The notes beneath the pieces are model-generated. The model made no database searches, was not told the origin of the DNA, and saw nothing but the letters and a program-made list of their open reading frames with translations. The position numbers and the translations under genes are program-made. From Thermosaccharophagus gerlachensis (GTDB lineage Bacteria; Armatimonadota; Fervidibacteria; Fervidibacterales; Thermosaccharophagaceae), in assembly GCA_041538025.1 (NCBI GenBank), contig JBGOEV010000001.1:62001-126000 (forward strand): a stretch of 64,000 nt of DNA. Direction: 5' to 3'. How positions within the stretch are numbered: the first letter of the stretch is position 1; each line of letters begins with the position of its first letter. This document shows positions 35,447 through 44,910 of the stretch, piece after piece.

Positions 35447-36466
35447 GTGATGGGATTTGATGCACGGCTTACAAGGCGGATTTTGATTGTGCGTTTAAGT
35501 TCGCTTGGCGATGTGCTCTCTGCAACTCCAGCTGCTCAAGCAATTAGGGAAGCCATCCCCGATGCCCACATTGGTTGGGTTGTTGAAAGAAGATGTGCAC
35601 CACTGCTTGAAGGCAATCCATACATCAACCGATTGCACACTTGGGACAGAACATTTTTTGGCTTGCTCAAGTTGATACGAGAGATACGCTCAGAGCGTTA
35701 CGAATTAACCATTGACTTCCAAGGCTTACTCAAAAGTGCCATCATCACGCTCGCTTCAGGTGCAAGATATCGTGTTGGCTTTTCGGATGGCAGGGAAGGA
35801 GCAACATTAGCCTTAACACATAAAGTTGTAAAAGCGCCTTCTCTCCATCCGGCTGGCATGTCGCTTCAACTCTTAGAAGCTCTCGGAATAAATGCAGATG
35901 TTGAAAAGCACAGGATGCTTATCCCGATAAGCGATGTAGAGCGCTGTAAGGTTGAGGAGTTAATGCGCTCACATGGGCTTTCTTCAAAAAGTTTTGTTGT
36001 CCTTGCACCAGCCACAAGATGGGCTCATAAACACTGGATTAATGAACGCTGGGCTAAGTTAGCCGAGGTTGTTTACGAAAGATGGCATATGAGCAGTGTT
36101 CTCATCGGTAGCGAGGGTGACTTGTCTTTGCTCAAATACATCGCAAACAGGTGTGCTTCGCCAATACACATGTTTGCTGGTTTGGTATCATTGCGCGAAT
36201 GTGCCTATCTCGTTGGGCAAGCAAGCGCTCTTATCGGGGTTGATTCATTCCCTGCCCATGTCGGCTATGCTATGGGAATCCCAACCCTCATACTTTACGG
36301 ACCGACGAGCTCGCTTAAGTGGCGGATGGCAAAGGGTGTGCATATCATTGAACACAACCTTTCATGTCGCCCTTGCTATAGACACCCAAAGTGCAATGGG
36401 ATGCCAACCTGCATGCAGATGATAACGGTTGATGAGGTTATAAAAGCTCTTGAGGGCGTGCTGTAG
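35447..36466 (+). CDS. Family 9 glycosyltransferase (heptosyltransferase-like)
   Basis: A 339-residue GT9 enzyme of the lipopolysaccharide heptosyltransferase type. The RILIVRLSSLGDVLSATPA opening, the YELTIDFQGLLKS segment and the IGVDSFPAHVGYAMGIPTLILYGPT acceptor region near residue 260 match the family. A cluster of cysteines follows (LSCRPCYRHPKCNG near residue 305), a known feature of the family. It supports an outer-membrane glycolipid in this organism. It is adjacent to the pil genes and may share their transcript. Confidence 0.85.
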   Translation: MMGFDARLTRRILIVRLSSLGDVLSATPAAQAIREAIPDAHIGWVVERRCAPLLEGNPYINRLHTWDRTFFGLLKLIREIRSERYELTIDFQGLLKSAIITLASGARYRVGFSDGREGATLALTHKVVKAPSLHPAGMSLQLLEALGINADVEKHRMLIPISDVERCKVEELMRSHGLSSKSFVVLAPATRWAHKHWINERWAKLAEVVYERWHMSSVLIGSEGDLSLLKYIANRCASPIHMFAGLVSLRECAYLVGQASALIGVDSFPAHVGYAMGIPTLILYGPTSSLKWRMAKGVHIIEHNLSCRPCYRHPKCNGMPTCMQMITVDEVIKALEGVL

Positions 36467-36481
36467 ATGTAAGGCTACTTT

Positions 36482-37048
36482 ATGGTGAGGTGCTTTTTGC
36501 GCATGCTTGAGGAGGATAAAAACGGGTGCGGGAGCGCGAAGTTAAAAGAGAGGATAGCTCACGATCTTATCATAAGGCGCGTAAGGCAAGACGAATTAAA
36601 CAAACTCGTCAGCGTATACCTTTCAGCATATGAAGGTCTTGAAGAGTATGCTTACACATCTGGGAGCGAAGTTAGAAGCTACTTGCGTTGGCTTTATCGT
36701 GGTGACCCTGACGGATTTTTCGTTGCCGAACTTGATGGCAAGGTAGTCGGCTTTGTAGCTGTGCACACAAATTGGTGGGATAAAAGGATTGGGCGCACCG
36801 CTGAGATACACGAACTTGTGGTGCACAAGAAATATCAACGCATAGGAATCGGGACAAAGCTTATGGAGTGCGCCATTGAACACGCAATTGAGAGCGGATG
36901 TAATTTTGTGAGCTTGTGGGTCGGGTCTAAAAACACAGTCGCAAGGGAATGGTATCGTAGGCTTGGTTTTGAAGAGGTTGGCGAAGGCTACTACTGGGTG
37001 CGGATGATAAAATGCTTAAGCATCTCTCACCCTGAAAGAAACGATTAG
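36482..37048 (+). CDS. GNAT-family N-acetyltransferase
   Basis: A 188-residue acetyl-CoA-dependent acetyltransferase of the GNAT fold. The acetyl-CoA-binding stretch is VHKKYQRIGIGTKLMECAIEHA near residue 120, with the VGFVAVHTNW strand before it and the WYRRLGF helix end typical of the family. The acceptor substrate is unknown. Its stop overlaps the convergent CsgG/FlgT-like gene by four bases. Confidence 0.82.
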   Translation: MVRCFLRMLEEDKNGCGSAKLKERIAHDLIIRRVRQDELNKLVSVYLSAYEGLEEYAYTSGSEVRSYLRWLYRGDPDGFFVAELDGKVVGFVAVHTNWWDKRIGRTAEIHELVVHKKYQRIGIGTKLMECAIEHAIESGCNFVSLWVGSKNTVAREWYRRLGFEEVGEGYYWVRMIKCLSISHPERND

Positions 37049-39027
37049 TCATTCTCACCTTTTCCTTCGGGTTCCTTTTGCCCTTCAACTTCCTCTTCCT
37101 TTATCGGCGTTGGCTTCTCCTCCTCTATCGCTTTTGGCTTCGCTTCTTTTGCTGCCTCAGGCTTCTCTTCCTTTATTGCTTTAGGCTTCACTTCCTGTGG
37201 TATCCTCAACTTCACTATGTCTTGAGGTTTGATACTCATACCTTCTTCAAGCTCAACGATGACAGCCTTTGACATATCCTCCTTCACTTCTGTGATGCGG
37301 ATTATGCCCACTGGTTCTTCAATTGTTCTCTCGCCACGAGCTGTCTGGAAGCGCACCCTCCTTAGCACTACAAATTCGTCTCCAACTCTCACTCCCTCCC
37401 TCTCACCCATGTCAATGTAAACGAACTTCTCCTCAACTGCTCCAACTTGTCCCTCCTTCTGAGTTACTTCAACGGGTTTAGCTATTGTTACCACTGGAGT
37501 TACTCTCGGGCGTGGCGCCCATATCATTTCTCCACGCAAAGCCTTGATTAGCTGTGCTATAGCGTTTGAGGATGCTGTTCTGTAGAGCGAGGTATCAAGC
37601 ACCTGCCTTTCAACTTGTTCTGGTTGGATTGGAGGTGGCTCATGTGACTCAATAGGCATTGATGTGTGTATCGTTTGCTTACTTACGCCCTTCCCCTCAA
37701 AGCGACTGCTCCAGATGAGTCTTCCGGTGCGACCATCAAAGAGGCGAGCCTCAACAAATATGCTCACACTCTGTGTCCTCTCCGTTTTAACCCTCCATAT
37801 ACGCCTATCAGGGGCTGGGCTTGGCGAGCTTGTTAAGCCTTGGCTAATTACCGATATGGCATCAACGCCAGCTATGTGCCCAGCAATTAGAGCGTCACAG
37901 TTGTATTTCTCGCATAGCTGTCTTGCAACATCTGTCGGTATGTTACCGCTACGATATGCCTCCCAAGAGATAACGTCATCAAACATTTCCGGCTTGGCTA
38001 TAACCAGCTCATCAACAATACCGGCTTTCCCGATAGCGTCAACAACTTGCTCGCCAAATTGCATCACATATAGTTTAATCGCCGGGGCTTCAGCGAAGGG
38101 AAACACAAGCAGTTTTTTAACATGGCTCATATCAAGGTGAAGCATCAGGCGTGGTTCGCTCGGTATATCCTCCACCCTCTCGTAGAGTGAAACGAGGTGC
38201 TTTAAGAAGCGGTTGTTTGGTGAGTAGAAGAGTATGCGGTAGTAGTTGCCACCCTTGCTTGAACGCACAAGCACACTTTGGTTCTGCCGTAAGACATCAA
38301 TTGGGAAAGGCAGTCTTGCCTTCAGAGTGCTTGGTATGGGTTGCTCACCGGTGAGGATGTAAACTTCCGTTTCGGTCATTAGCAGCCTTTCCACCTTCGG
38401 AAGCTTATCAATTGTTACCCACACAAAGTCAGCTTTTATTGTCTCACCAAATATTGAGATTGTTTCTTCATCTGCGTTTGTAACAACGACGAGCAGTGGC
38501 ACTTGCCACACGCGTTGCATCTTTAGGTCGGTTATTTCACGTCCTTCAAGTTCACAGAGCTTTTGGATTGCTTCAAGTGCTGAGTTATGACTTGGAGCTG
38601 AGATAAGCACGCGGGCATATGGCTTGCGCTCAATAACTTTTACATCACCAGCTATGACCACATCCATGTCTCTAATAAGGCGTATGTCGTAGGGCAAAAG
38701 CTCACGGTGCTCAATCGGGAAGGTTTCTTTCGTCCAATCAATGATAAAGACGATGTGCTTCTGTGCGTTTATCAACTCGCTTATATGCTTATCAAGTTCC
38801 GAAAAGCTGAGGAAAGCTGTTTGGGCGCCTTCTGGTAACCTGCTACGGAACTCGTTGTATAGCGTAACTGAGTTAGATACGACGGTGACGTCGCCCTTCA
38901 AAAACTCAATCAGGGGACGCTTCGGTAAGAATGCGCGCCTTAATTGCGCGCTACTCACGCCACTAAGAAAAACCAAAACGACAAAACACAATACTATAGG
39001 TTTGAAGCGCCTTCCCACCTTTTTCAT
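37045..39027 (-). CDS. Secreted CsgG/FlgT-like protein with KP-repeat tail
   Basis: A 660-residue protein with a signal peptide (hydrophobic about 10-27, ending in SSA). The middle (about 330-470) reads like the CsgG/FlgT-type domain (CEKYNCDALIAGHIAGVD, ARLFDGRTGRLIWSSRF). About residues 525-612 match the FlgT C-terminal fold (YIDMGEREGVRVGDEFVVLR and on). The last 45 residues are a charged Lys-Pro-Glu repeat tail. FlgT and CsgG act in outer-membrane assembly of flagella and curli; here the neighbourhood contains pilus genes, so a role in envelope export is possible. It is read toward the GNAT gene. Confidence 0.65.
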   Translation of the reverse strand: MKKVGRRFKPIVLCFVVLVFLSGVSSAQLRRAFLPKRPLIEFLKGDVTVVSNSVTLYNEFRSRLPEGAQTAFLSFSELDKHISELINAQKHIVFIIDWTKETFPIEHRELLPYDIRLIRDMDVVIAGDVKVIERKPYARVLISAPSHNSALEAIQKLCELEGREITDLKMQRVWQVPLLVVVTNADEETISIFGETIKADFVWVTIDKLPKVERLLMTETEVYILTGEQPIPSTLKARLPFPIDVLRQNQSVLVRSSKGGNYYRILFYSPNNRFLKHLVSLYERVEDIPSEPRLMLHLDMSHVKKLLVFPFAEAPAIKLYVMQFGEQVVDAIGKAGIVDELVIAKPEMFDDVISWEAYRSGNIPTDVARQLCEKYNCDALIAGHIAGVDAISVISQGLTSSPSPAPDRRIWRVKTERTQSVSIFVEARLFDGRTGRLIWSSRFEGKGVSKQTIHTSMPIESHEPPPIQPEQVERQVLDTSLYRTASSNAIAQLIKALRGEMIWAPRPRVTPVVTIAKPVEVTQKEGQVGAVEEKFVYIDMGEREGVRVGDEFVVLRRVRFQTARGERTIEEPVGIIRITEVKEDMSKAVIVELEEGMSIKPQDIVKLRIPQEVKPKAIKEEKPEAAKEAKPKAIEEEKPTPIKEEEVEGQKEPEGKGEND

Positions 39028-39143
39028 CCCTTAACAACCTCCCCTTTGTTTTGTTTCCATCAAGTGCCAACCACCACGTCATTTAAAGGTTAGCCTAAAT
39101 AAGTTTCACATGTCAAGCATGCTCGCGAGGACTTAGATTTGCA

Positions 39144-41282
39144 TTACCAACGCTGGCAAAGGCTTCCTATGCACATCTCTTTCCCAAAAGCTGTCTTGAA
39201 GCATCTGATCAAGCATCTGTTTGAGCAACCATTGCATTCAAATGTGCTTGCTATTGTCTCAAGGTTCGGTAGCTCAAAGCCTCTAAACGATGTTCTTGAA
39301 GGGATTGCCTCAGCTGCAAGGAGTGCAGCACCTATAGCTCCCATTACATTGAAGTGCTCTGGGACATAAACTTCGCATGTAAGCATTTCCTCAAATGCCT
39401 CTTTTATAGCGATGTTGGCTGCTACCCCACCACATAACACATAAGGCGGTTGGATGGCTCTTCCGGAAACTACATTGGTAAAGTAATTTCGCACAAGTGC
39501 ATAGCATAGCCCAGCTATAAGCTCCTCAATTGGCTGTCCTGCTTGCTGGCGCAGTATTATATCGCTTTCAGCAAACACAGTGCATCTACCACCCACCTTT
39601 ACTTTCCTCTTCGATCGCTTTGCCATCTCGCCGAACATTTCAACCGGTATTCCGAGGCGGGCAGCTTGGTGATCAAGGAACGCACCAGTGCCCGCAGCGC
39701 AAACCGTATTCATTGAGAAGCTCACAGGTATCCCGTCTTGGAGCAATATGAGCTTTGAATCTTGCCCACCTATTTCAAACACAGTTCTTGCATGTGGAAT
39801 ATAGTGTCTCACGGCAACAGCATGGGTTGTAACTTCGTTTCGTATTAGGTCAGCGCCAACAAATGCTCCTATAAGTTCCCTCCCGCTACCAGTCACCCCT
39901 ACCGAGATTACGTTGCCTTTGCATTCCCTGCCGGCATCGGCAAGCATCTTACGAAGTGTTTCAACTGGGTTGCCGTATGTCCTTTCATATGCCTTGTAAA
40001 TAACCGCCTTGCTGTCAGCATCAAGCATGACAACCTTTGCCGTGATTGAGCCAACATCAATCCCGAGCACTATGTCACGGTTGTTTGAACGATGTTGTGC
40101 TTTAACTCCTTGCTCCCTCTGCCTGCTGCGTATCGAGATGGACTTATATTTTTTGAAGGCAAGCGTATCAACGAAAGCCTCAATTCTCACTTTGACAGCG
40201 TCTGGTTGAGTGTGCTCATCAAAGGTTATGCTGCATATTGGTGGCAGCCCATATTTTTCTTTGAAGAAGTCAATTGCTCCTACTGCCGTCGCTTCTGGTG
40301 TGCACCCAAATACGCTCAAGTGAATGAGCCCGTCAACGCCCTTTTTGCGTGCCCTAAGAGCTGCTGAAACAGTGATGATGTCAGAACCTGTAACTCGTTG
40401 CCCGAGTATCCGCATAGCGTTCCTGTAGTTGCCACCGCCCCAGAGTTCTCCAAATGGGTTGATGAATGACCACCAATCCATAACCCAGACAATGCGCACA
40501 CCAATTTGTGAAGTGAGGAAGCGCAAAAGGTCAAACACAGGGAAACTGCCAAGCATCGTCGTGTAGAAATCGCCAATGATGGAAACACTTATGTTAGCCT
40601 TGTTGTTAGCCTTATCTCCGCACATTATCTCCTTCGCTTTGCTTACGGCTTTTTCGTAAGAGCTTGCTATCTCTACTTTTGACTTCGCTTTCAACAACTC
40701 GTCGTATGCCTCCTTCAAGATGTTCATAGCACCATCATAATCGCTCGTGAGGTGCAAGTTCTCAACGACAAATTCGTATAACTTAGCATACGCTTTGACT
40801 TTCTCAAGCCCTTCAATGATAAGCTTGATAAGGTTATGGAGCATTACACTTTTGTTTGAAAGCCTACAGAGTAGCTTTGCTTCCTTCAGCAGAGATGCAA
40901 ATGCAGTGCGAAACATCACTGTTGGGTTGATGTTAACTATTAGCCATTTCACTTCATTTCCAAGGGAACTCTCAATCATTGGCTTCATCGTTGTGGCTGT
41001 AGCATGCCCAAGCATGCATGTCCCGTGTCCTCCCGGCACGATGAGCAACTGCCCACCGCTTTTGACTCCGATGAGCAAGTCAGCAAGTATAAGCCTAAGA
41101 TCATAACACCAGTAATCAAACCCACACTCCTTTGCCACATCCACAGTTTGTCTGTTAGGTGGTTTTGGTGGGATAACATCAAGATCAATACCTTGCGCTA
41201 TGTGATGCCATAGCAGGCTGTATTCACGCATATAAGCGATGTAAGCCTTTACCGATGCATCCGAACCCAGTCTCACTTCCAC
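39144..41282 (-). CDS. BcrAD/HgdC-type activator ATPase fused to a HgdB-like N-terminal domain
   Basis: A 712-residue fusion. The C-terminal part from about residue 405 is a BadF/HgdC-type ASKHA ATPase (LGIDVGSITAKVV, IGGQDSKLILLQDG), with both cysteines that bridge a 4Fe-4S in a dimer (MNTVCAAGTG and GGRCTVFAESD), and it ends with a CNGCSNRC cluster. The N-terminal about 390 residues resemble the 2-hydroxyglutaryl-CoA dehydratase/DUF2229 type (VPGGHGTCMLGH, FYTTMLGSFPVFDLLRF, FGELWGGGNY). Known long activases have the ATPase first, so this order is unusual. Such activators inject high-energy electrons into a partner dehydratase. No separate dehydratase is in the window. Confidence 0.72.
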   Translation of the reverse strand: MEVRLGSDASVKAYIAYMREYSLLWHHIAQGIDLDVIPPKPPNRQTVDVAKECGFDYWCYDLRLILADLLIGVKSGGQLLIVPGGHGTCMLGHATATTMKPMIESSLGNEVKWLIVNINPTVMFRTAFASLLKEAKLLCRLSNKSVMLHNLIKLIIEGLEKVKAYAKLYEFVVENLHLTSDYDGAMNILKEAYDELLKAKSKVEIASSYEKAVSKAKEIMCGDKANNKANISVSIIGDFYTTMLGSFPVFDLLRFLTSQIGVRIVWVMDWWSFINPFGELWGGGNYRNAMRILGQRVTGSDIITVSAALRARKKGVDGLIHLSVFGCTPEATAVGAIDFFKEKYGLPPICSITFDEHTQPDAVKVRIEAFVDTLAFKKYKSISIRSRQREQGVKAQHRSNNRDIVLGIDVGSITAKVVMLDADSKAVIYKAYERTYGNPVETLRKMLADAGRECKGNVISVGVTGSGRELIGAFVGADLIRNEVTTHAVAVRHYIPHARTVFEIGGQDSKLILLQDGIPVSFSMNTVCAAGTGAFLDHQAARLGIPVEMFGEMAKRSKRKVKVGGRCTVFAESDIILRQQAGQPIEELIAGLCYALVRNYFTNVVSGRAIQPPYVLCGGVAANIAIKEAFEEMLTCEVYVPEHFNVMGAIGAALLAAEAIPSRTSFRGFELPNLETIASTFECNGCSNRCLIRCFKTAFGKEMCIGSLCQRW

Positions 41283-41385
41283 CTCACCAATTGATATTGT
41301 ATCAAGGCTACGTATGGCTATACTTGAAAGTGAGCAGTATGTGCGTGTTACATCAATTCAGCTTGTAAGCAGTGAGGTGGTCGTG

Positions 41386-42294
41386 ATGGGCGAGATACGC
41401 GTTGGGATAGTTGATGTGGATTCAACGCATGCTATTGAGTTCACTAAGCGACTCAATCACATCGGTATAGATGAAGAGCAATGGGTAGACGGTGCTAAGG
41501 TGATCTGTTTTTGGGCAGGTCGTTCAGCCATCCGCACCGATGAGGAAGTGAACAAGTTCGCTGCAATCATGAGGGAAGAGCTTGGTGTTAAACAGGTTTA
41601 TGACCTGAAAGAGATGCTCACAATGATAGATGCCGTCATGATTGAATCTGTTGATGGGAGTGTCCATTACGAGAGAGCGCTCCCGTTCATTGAGGCATGC
41701 ATCCCAACATTCATAGACAAGCCGTTTACATGCTCACTTGAGCAAGCAAAAAAGTTAGCTGAATTGGCGGAGCGAAAGAATGTGCCGATCTTCACATCTT
41801 CGTCACTGCGCTATGCCCTTGAAGTGCAGCATTTAAAGGAGCGGGAAGAAGAGTTTGGTAAAGTCAATGGTGTAGAGGCATACAGTCCAGCACCATATCA
41901 CGAACGCAACCCAGGTTTGTTCCACTACGGCATTCATGCGGTTGAGACACTTTATGCACTCATGGGAAAAGGCTGTGAAAAGGTTTGGTGTATATGGCAC
42001 GAAAATGCTGAGGTAGTTGTTGGAGCATGGTCAGATGGGCGTATTGGTGCTATAAGAGGCATTAGAACCGGCGCGCTTGGATATGGCTTCACGGCTTTTT
42101 GTGAGCGCAAAATATACTCCACAACCATTGATACGCGTTTCATTTACCGTGAGCTACTTAAGCGCGTTGTTGAAATGTTCCAAACAAGGAAGCCACCCAT
42201 TGATATTTCTGAGAGCTTGGAGATTGTTGCCTTTATTGAGACTGCGATCCGTTCCAAGCATTGCGGCGGTGTGCCTCAACCAGTTGTAGTGTGA
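41386..42294 (+). CDS. Gfo/Idh/MocA-type oxidoreductase
   Basis: A 302-residue NAD(P)-dependent oxidoreductase of the Gfo/Idh/MocA superfamily. The N-terminal Rossmann half is less canonical (IRVGIVDVDSTHAIEFTKRL), and later PFIEACIPTFIDKPFTCS is the classic DKP motif of the family near residue 122. The substrate is unknown; the neighbouring sugar isomerases suggest sugar metabolism. The ATG has GAGGTGG five bases upstream; the longer frame from 41314 has no site. Confidence 0.78.
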   Translation: MGEIRVGIVDVDSTHAIEFTKRLNHIGIDEEQWVDGAKVICFWAGRSAIRTDEEVNKFAAIMREELGVKQVYDLKEMLTMIDAVMIESVDGSVHYERALPFIEACIPTFIDKPFTCSLEQAKKLAELAERKNVPIFTSSSLRYALEVQHLKEREEEFGKVNGVEAYSPAPYHERNPGLFHYGIHAVETLYALMGKGCEKVWCIWHENAEVVVGAWSDGRIGAIRGIRTGALGYGFTAFCERKIYSTTIDTRFIYRELLKRVVEMFQTRKPPIDISESLEIVAFIETAIRSKHCGGVPQPVVV

Positions 42295-42338
42295 TGTTCT
42301 TTGGAGATTTTTTGTAACCCTAACGAGGAGGTGCTTTC

Positions 42339-43529
42339 ATGCGTATTATCCTCTACACAGGAAAAGGTGGTGTAGGAAAAACAACCATAAGCGCAGCGAC
42401 AGCTCTTCTCTGTGCAGAGCTTGGCTATAAGACTTTGGTTATGAGCACCGATCCAGCTCATTCGCTATCTGATTCCTTTGATATGCCACTTGGAGGTAAG
42501 CCAGTTAAGATACATGAAAGTTTATGGGGCATGGAGATAGACCCATTCATTGAGATTGAGGAGAACTGGGCAGCAGCGAAAGATTACCTGACGGCTCTTT
42601 TTAGTTCTCAAGGCTTAGATGAAGTTGCAGCAGAGGAACTCGCTATCTTACCAGGGATGGATGAGCTGTTCAGCCTGCTGAAGGTGAAAAGCTTTTATGA
42701 GAGCGGTGAGTTTGATGTGCTCATCGTTGATTGTGCTCCAACTGGAGCAACAATCCGTTTGCTCAATTTCCCCGAAGTCCTACAGTGGTATATGAGGAAG
42801 CTCTTTCCGGTTGAGAGGTATGTTGTGAGCACAATACGAAAGTTTAAGCGAGAGATCTTTTCGGTCCCGTTGCCTGATGAAGCAGTGTTTGAAACAGTCC
42901 AACGCGTCTATTCAAATGTGGACGAGATGCGTGATATCCTCCTTAACTCCAAGGTCACAACGATAAGACTTGTGCTCAACCCCGAGAAGATGGTTATCCA
43001 AGAGACGAGGCGAGCATACACTTACCTCAACCTGTTTGGTTTCCACACCGATGCCATAATCGCAAATAAAGTTTTGCCCGAGGAAGTGACCGATGCTTAC
43101 TTCAACGAATGGAAGAAAGCACAGCAGGGTTATTTAGAGGAAGTGGAAACATCGTTTCCGAACTTACCGATTTTCAAAGTGCAGTTTTACGAGCACGAAG
43201 TTGTTGGGCTTGAAAGACTGCACAGGATGGCTCACGATATATTTGGCGATGAAGACCCAACGCGTATCTTCGGTGTTGATGAACCGATGCAAGTGGTGAA
43301 GGAGAAAAATATTTACAAGCTCATCCTGAGCTTACCCTTCACAACGCGAAGGGACATTGAGCTTTATCAGAAGGGAGACGAGCTGATAGTGAAGGTGGGT
43401 AACTTCAAACGCAATCTTATTCTTCCAATGACGCTTGCTCGCCTTGAAGCAGCTGGTGCAAAGTTTGTTGAAGGAAAACTACACATACACTTCGTTAGTA
43501 AAAGCAAGAAGCGCGATGAAGTTGGTTGA
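42339..43529 (+). CDS. Get3/ArsA-like ATPase
   Basis: A 396-residue SRP/MinD-class ATPase of the ArsA/Get3 group. It has the P-loop GKGGVGKTT at residues 8-16, the DPAHSLSDSF switch stretch near 39, and the VDCAPTGATIRLLNFPEV region near 131. The C-terminal about 80 residues form a small HSP20-like domain (LPFTTRRDIELYQKGDEL) known in bacterial ArsA homologues. It has no arsenical-resistance neighbours and might handle membrane-protein or sorting cargo. The ATG has GAGGAGGTG upstream. Confidence 0.85.
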   Translation: MRIILYTGKGGVGKTTISAATALLCAELGYKTLVMSTDPAHSLSDSFDMPLGGKPVKIHESLWGMEIDPFIEIEENWAAAKDYLTALFSSQGLDEVAAEELAILPGMDELFSLLKVKSFYESGEFDVLIVDCAPTGATIRLLNFPEVLQWYMRKLFPVERYVVSTIRKFKREIFSVPLPDEAVFETVQRVYSNVDEMRDILLNSKVTTIRLVLNPEKMVIQETRRAYTYLNLFGFHTDAIIANKVLPEEVTDAYFNEWKKAQQGYLEEVETSFPNLPIFKVQFYEHEVVGLERLHRMAHDIFGDEDPTRIFGVDEPMQVVKEKNIYKLILSLPFTTRRDIELYQKGDELIVKVGNFKRNLILPMTLARLEAAGAKFVEGKLHIHFVSKSKKRDEVG

Positions 43530-43550
43530 ATTCACCTGCGCTGTAAATAA

Positions 43551-44774
43551 TCAGGCGCCAAGCCCTCCAGCACCTTTCCTGATGCCTCTCTCTTTCTCTA
43601 TCTTTTGCTGATAGCCGCTCTCCCTATAGGCTGTAATTGGGTCAAGCGGCACATCCATCTCCTCACGCACAACCATTAGAAGCGGAGTTACATCGGTGTT
43701 AAAAGCTTCTTGAAGAATTTGTTCAGCCATTACAACATCGCAACTTTCCTGAACCTCCATGAGTTTTTCTCTCGGTATCAAAAGTGCTTTTGCATATGCA
43801 GTGTGGATGTTAACGACGGTCTGGATCATCTCTTCAATCTTCGGTTTAATGTTTGCTGCTTGGTCAATCATGTATGCGAACTCCATCCCTTCTTCTTCAG
43901 CTGTAATGAGCTCTTTGAAGATGAGGAAAAGTTCGTAAGGGTTAATCGAGCCAGCTGTGAGGTCGTCGTCAGCATACTTCCTGTTGTTGAAATGGAAGCC
44001 ACCGAGTTTCCGTTCATCAATTAGGAATGCAACTATATGTTCGATGTTTGTGCCATGTGGGTGGTGCCCAAGGTCAACGAGCACTTTTGCTTTTTCACCG
44101 CACTTTTGAGAGAGCACATAAGCCATGCCCCAATCTGCGATGTCGGTGTGATAAAACGCTGGTTCAAAGAACTTATATTCAATCAGCATTACCATGTCCT
44201 CAGGTAGTGCATTGGATACCTCAATTAGGCATTCCGTCATGCGCTGTTTCCTTCTTCGAAAATCATCCTGCCCAGGGTGGTTTGTTCCATCGGCAAACCA
44301 TAAGCTTAAGACTTTTGAACCCACCTTCTTTGCTATCTCAATTGAGTCAAGGATGTGTTGGACAGCTCTTCTCCTAATGTTTGCATCAGGGTTGGCTATG
44401 CTACCGAATTTATAGCATTGGTCTTGAAACACATTCGGGTTAACAGCACCAATGCTTATACCCAATTCCTGTGCATATTCTTTAACTCCATCCACCTTGC
44501 CGTCAGGGAAATCCCAAAGAACGTGCACTGCCACTGATGGTGCTATTCCAGTCAACTTATGGACTTGAGCAGCGTCCTCAAGCTTCTCGTAAATAGTAAC
44601 AGCTGCACCAGGCTGATAGAAGACGCCGAAGCGAGTTCCAGAGTCAGCATAAGCCCATGATGGCGTTTCAACTTTGAATGACTTCAACTTTTTCTTCACC
44701 CACTCAACATCAACTCCAATTTCAAAAAGCCTCTCTGCAAGCAATTTGTATTCTTCCTTATACCGCCGAAGCAT
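43551..44774 (-). CDS. L-rhamnose isomerase (RhaI type)
   Basis: A 407-residue TIM-barrel sugar isomerase of the RhaI/L-rhamnose isomerase type. The metal-site segments MVMLIEYKFFEP, LVDLGHHPHGTNIE, FHFNNRKYADDD and a later AYMIDQAANIKPK are present. It isomerises L-rhamnose to L-rhamnulose and related sugars. A hairpin-forming inverted repeat lies just upstream, and the sugar epimerase is the upstream neighbour on the same strand, so the two may form a sugar operon. The ATG has a GAGGTGAAG site upstream. Confidence 0.9.
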   Translation of the reverse strand: MLRRYKEEYKLLAERLFEIGVDVEWVKKKLKSFKVETPSWAYADSGTRFGVFYQPGAAVTIYEKLEDAAQVHKLTGIAPSVAVHVLWDFPDGKVDGVKEYAQELGISIGAVNPNVFQDQCYKFGSIANPDANIRRRAVQHILDSIEIAKKVGSKVLSLWFADGTNHPGQDDFRRRKQRMTECLIEVSNALPEDMVMLIEYKFFEPAFYHTDIADWGMAYVLSQKCGEKAKVLVDLGHHPHGTNIEHIVAFLIDERKLGGFHFNNRKYADDDLTAGSINPYELFLIFKELITAEEEGMEFAYMIDQAANIKPKIEEMIQTVVNIHTAYAKALLIPREKLMEVQESCDVVMAEQILQEAFNTDVTPLLMVVREEMDVPLDPITAYRESGYQQKIEKERGIRKGAGGLGA

Positions 44775-44836
44775 TTCTCTTCACCTCCATTTCAATTTGC
44801 TTCGGCTAATGGAACGAACTTTTCAAGAACAAATTA

Positions 44837-44898
44837 GCCAGCACCCACCTTCTGCTCATCTGAAAAAATGCTGTTGTGCTTTTAAGGCGGGTGCTGGC
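44837..44898 (-). repeat. Inverted repeat between sugar epimerase and rhamnose isomerase
   Basis: GCCAGCACCC at 44837-44846 and GGGTGCTGGC at 44889-44898 are perfectly complementary (10 bp). One mismatch is followed by four more pairs (CCTT/AAGG), leaving a loop of about 32 bases. On the minus strand it lies 12 bases after the epimerase stop and is followed by a moderately T-rich run (TAATTTGTTCTT). It could be a terminator of the epimerase transcript or an RNA leader for rhamnose isomerase. It is not tandem or mobile in character. Confidence 0.6.
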
Positions 44899-44910
44899 TT
44901 GTCTTATTGC

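Noticed and set aside
37664..38140. Open frame of 158 codons on the plus strand inside the CsgG/FlgT-like gene
   Set aside because: It is antisense to a coding gene and shows shadow-type composition; no supporting ribosome site.
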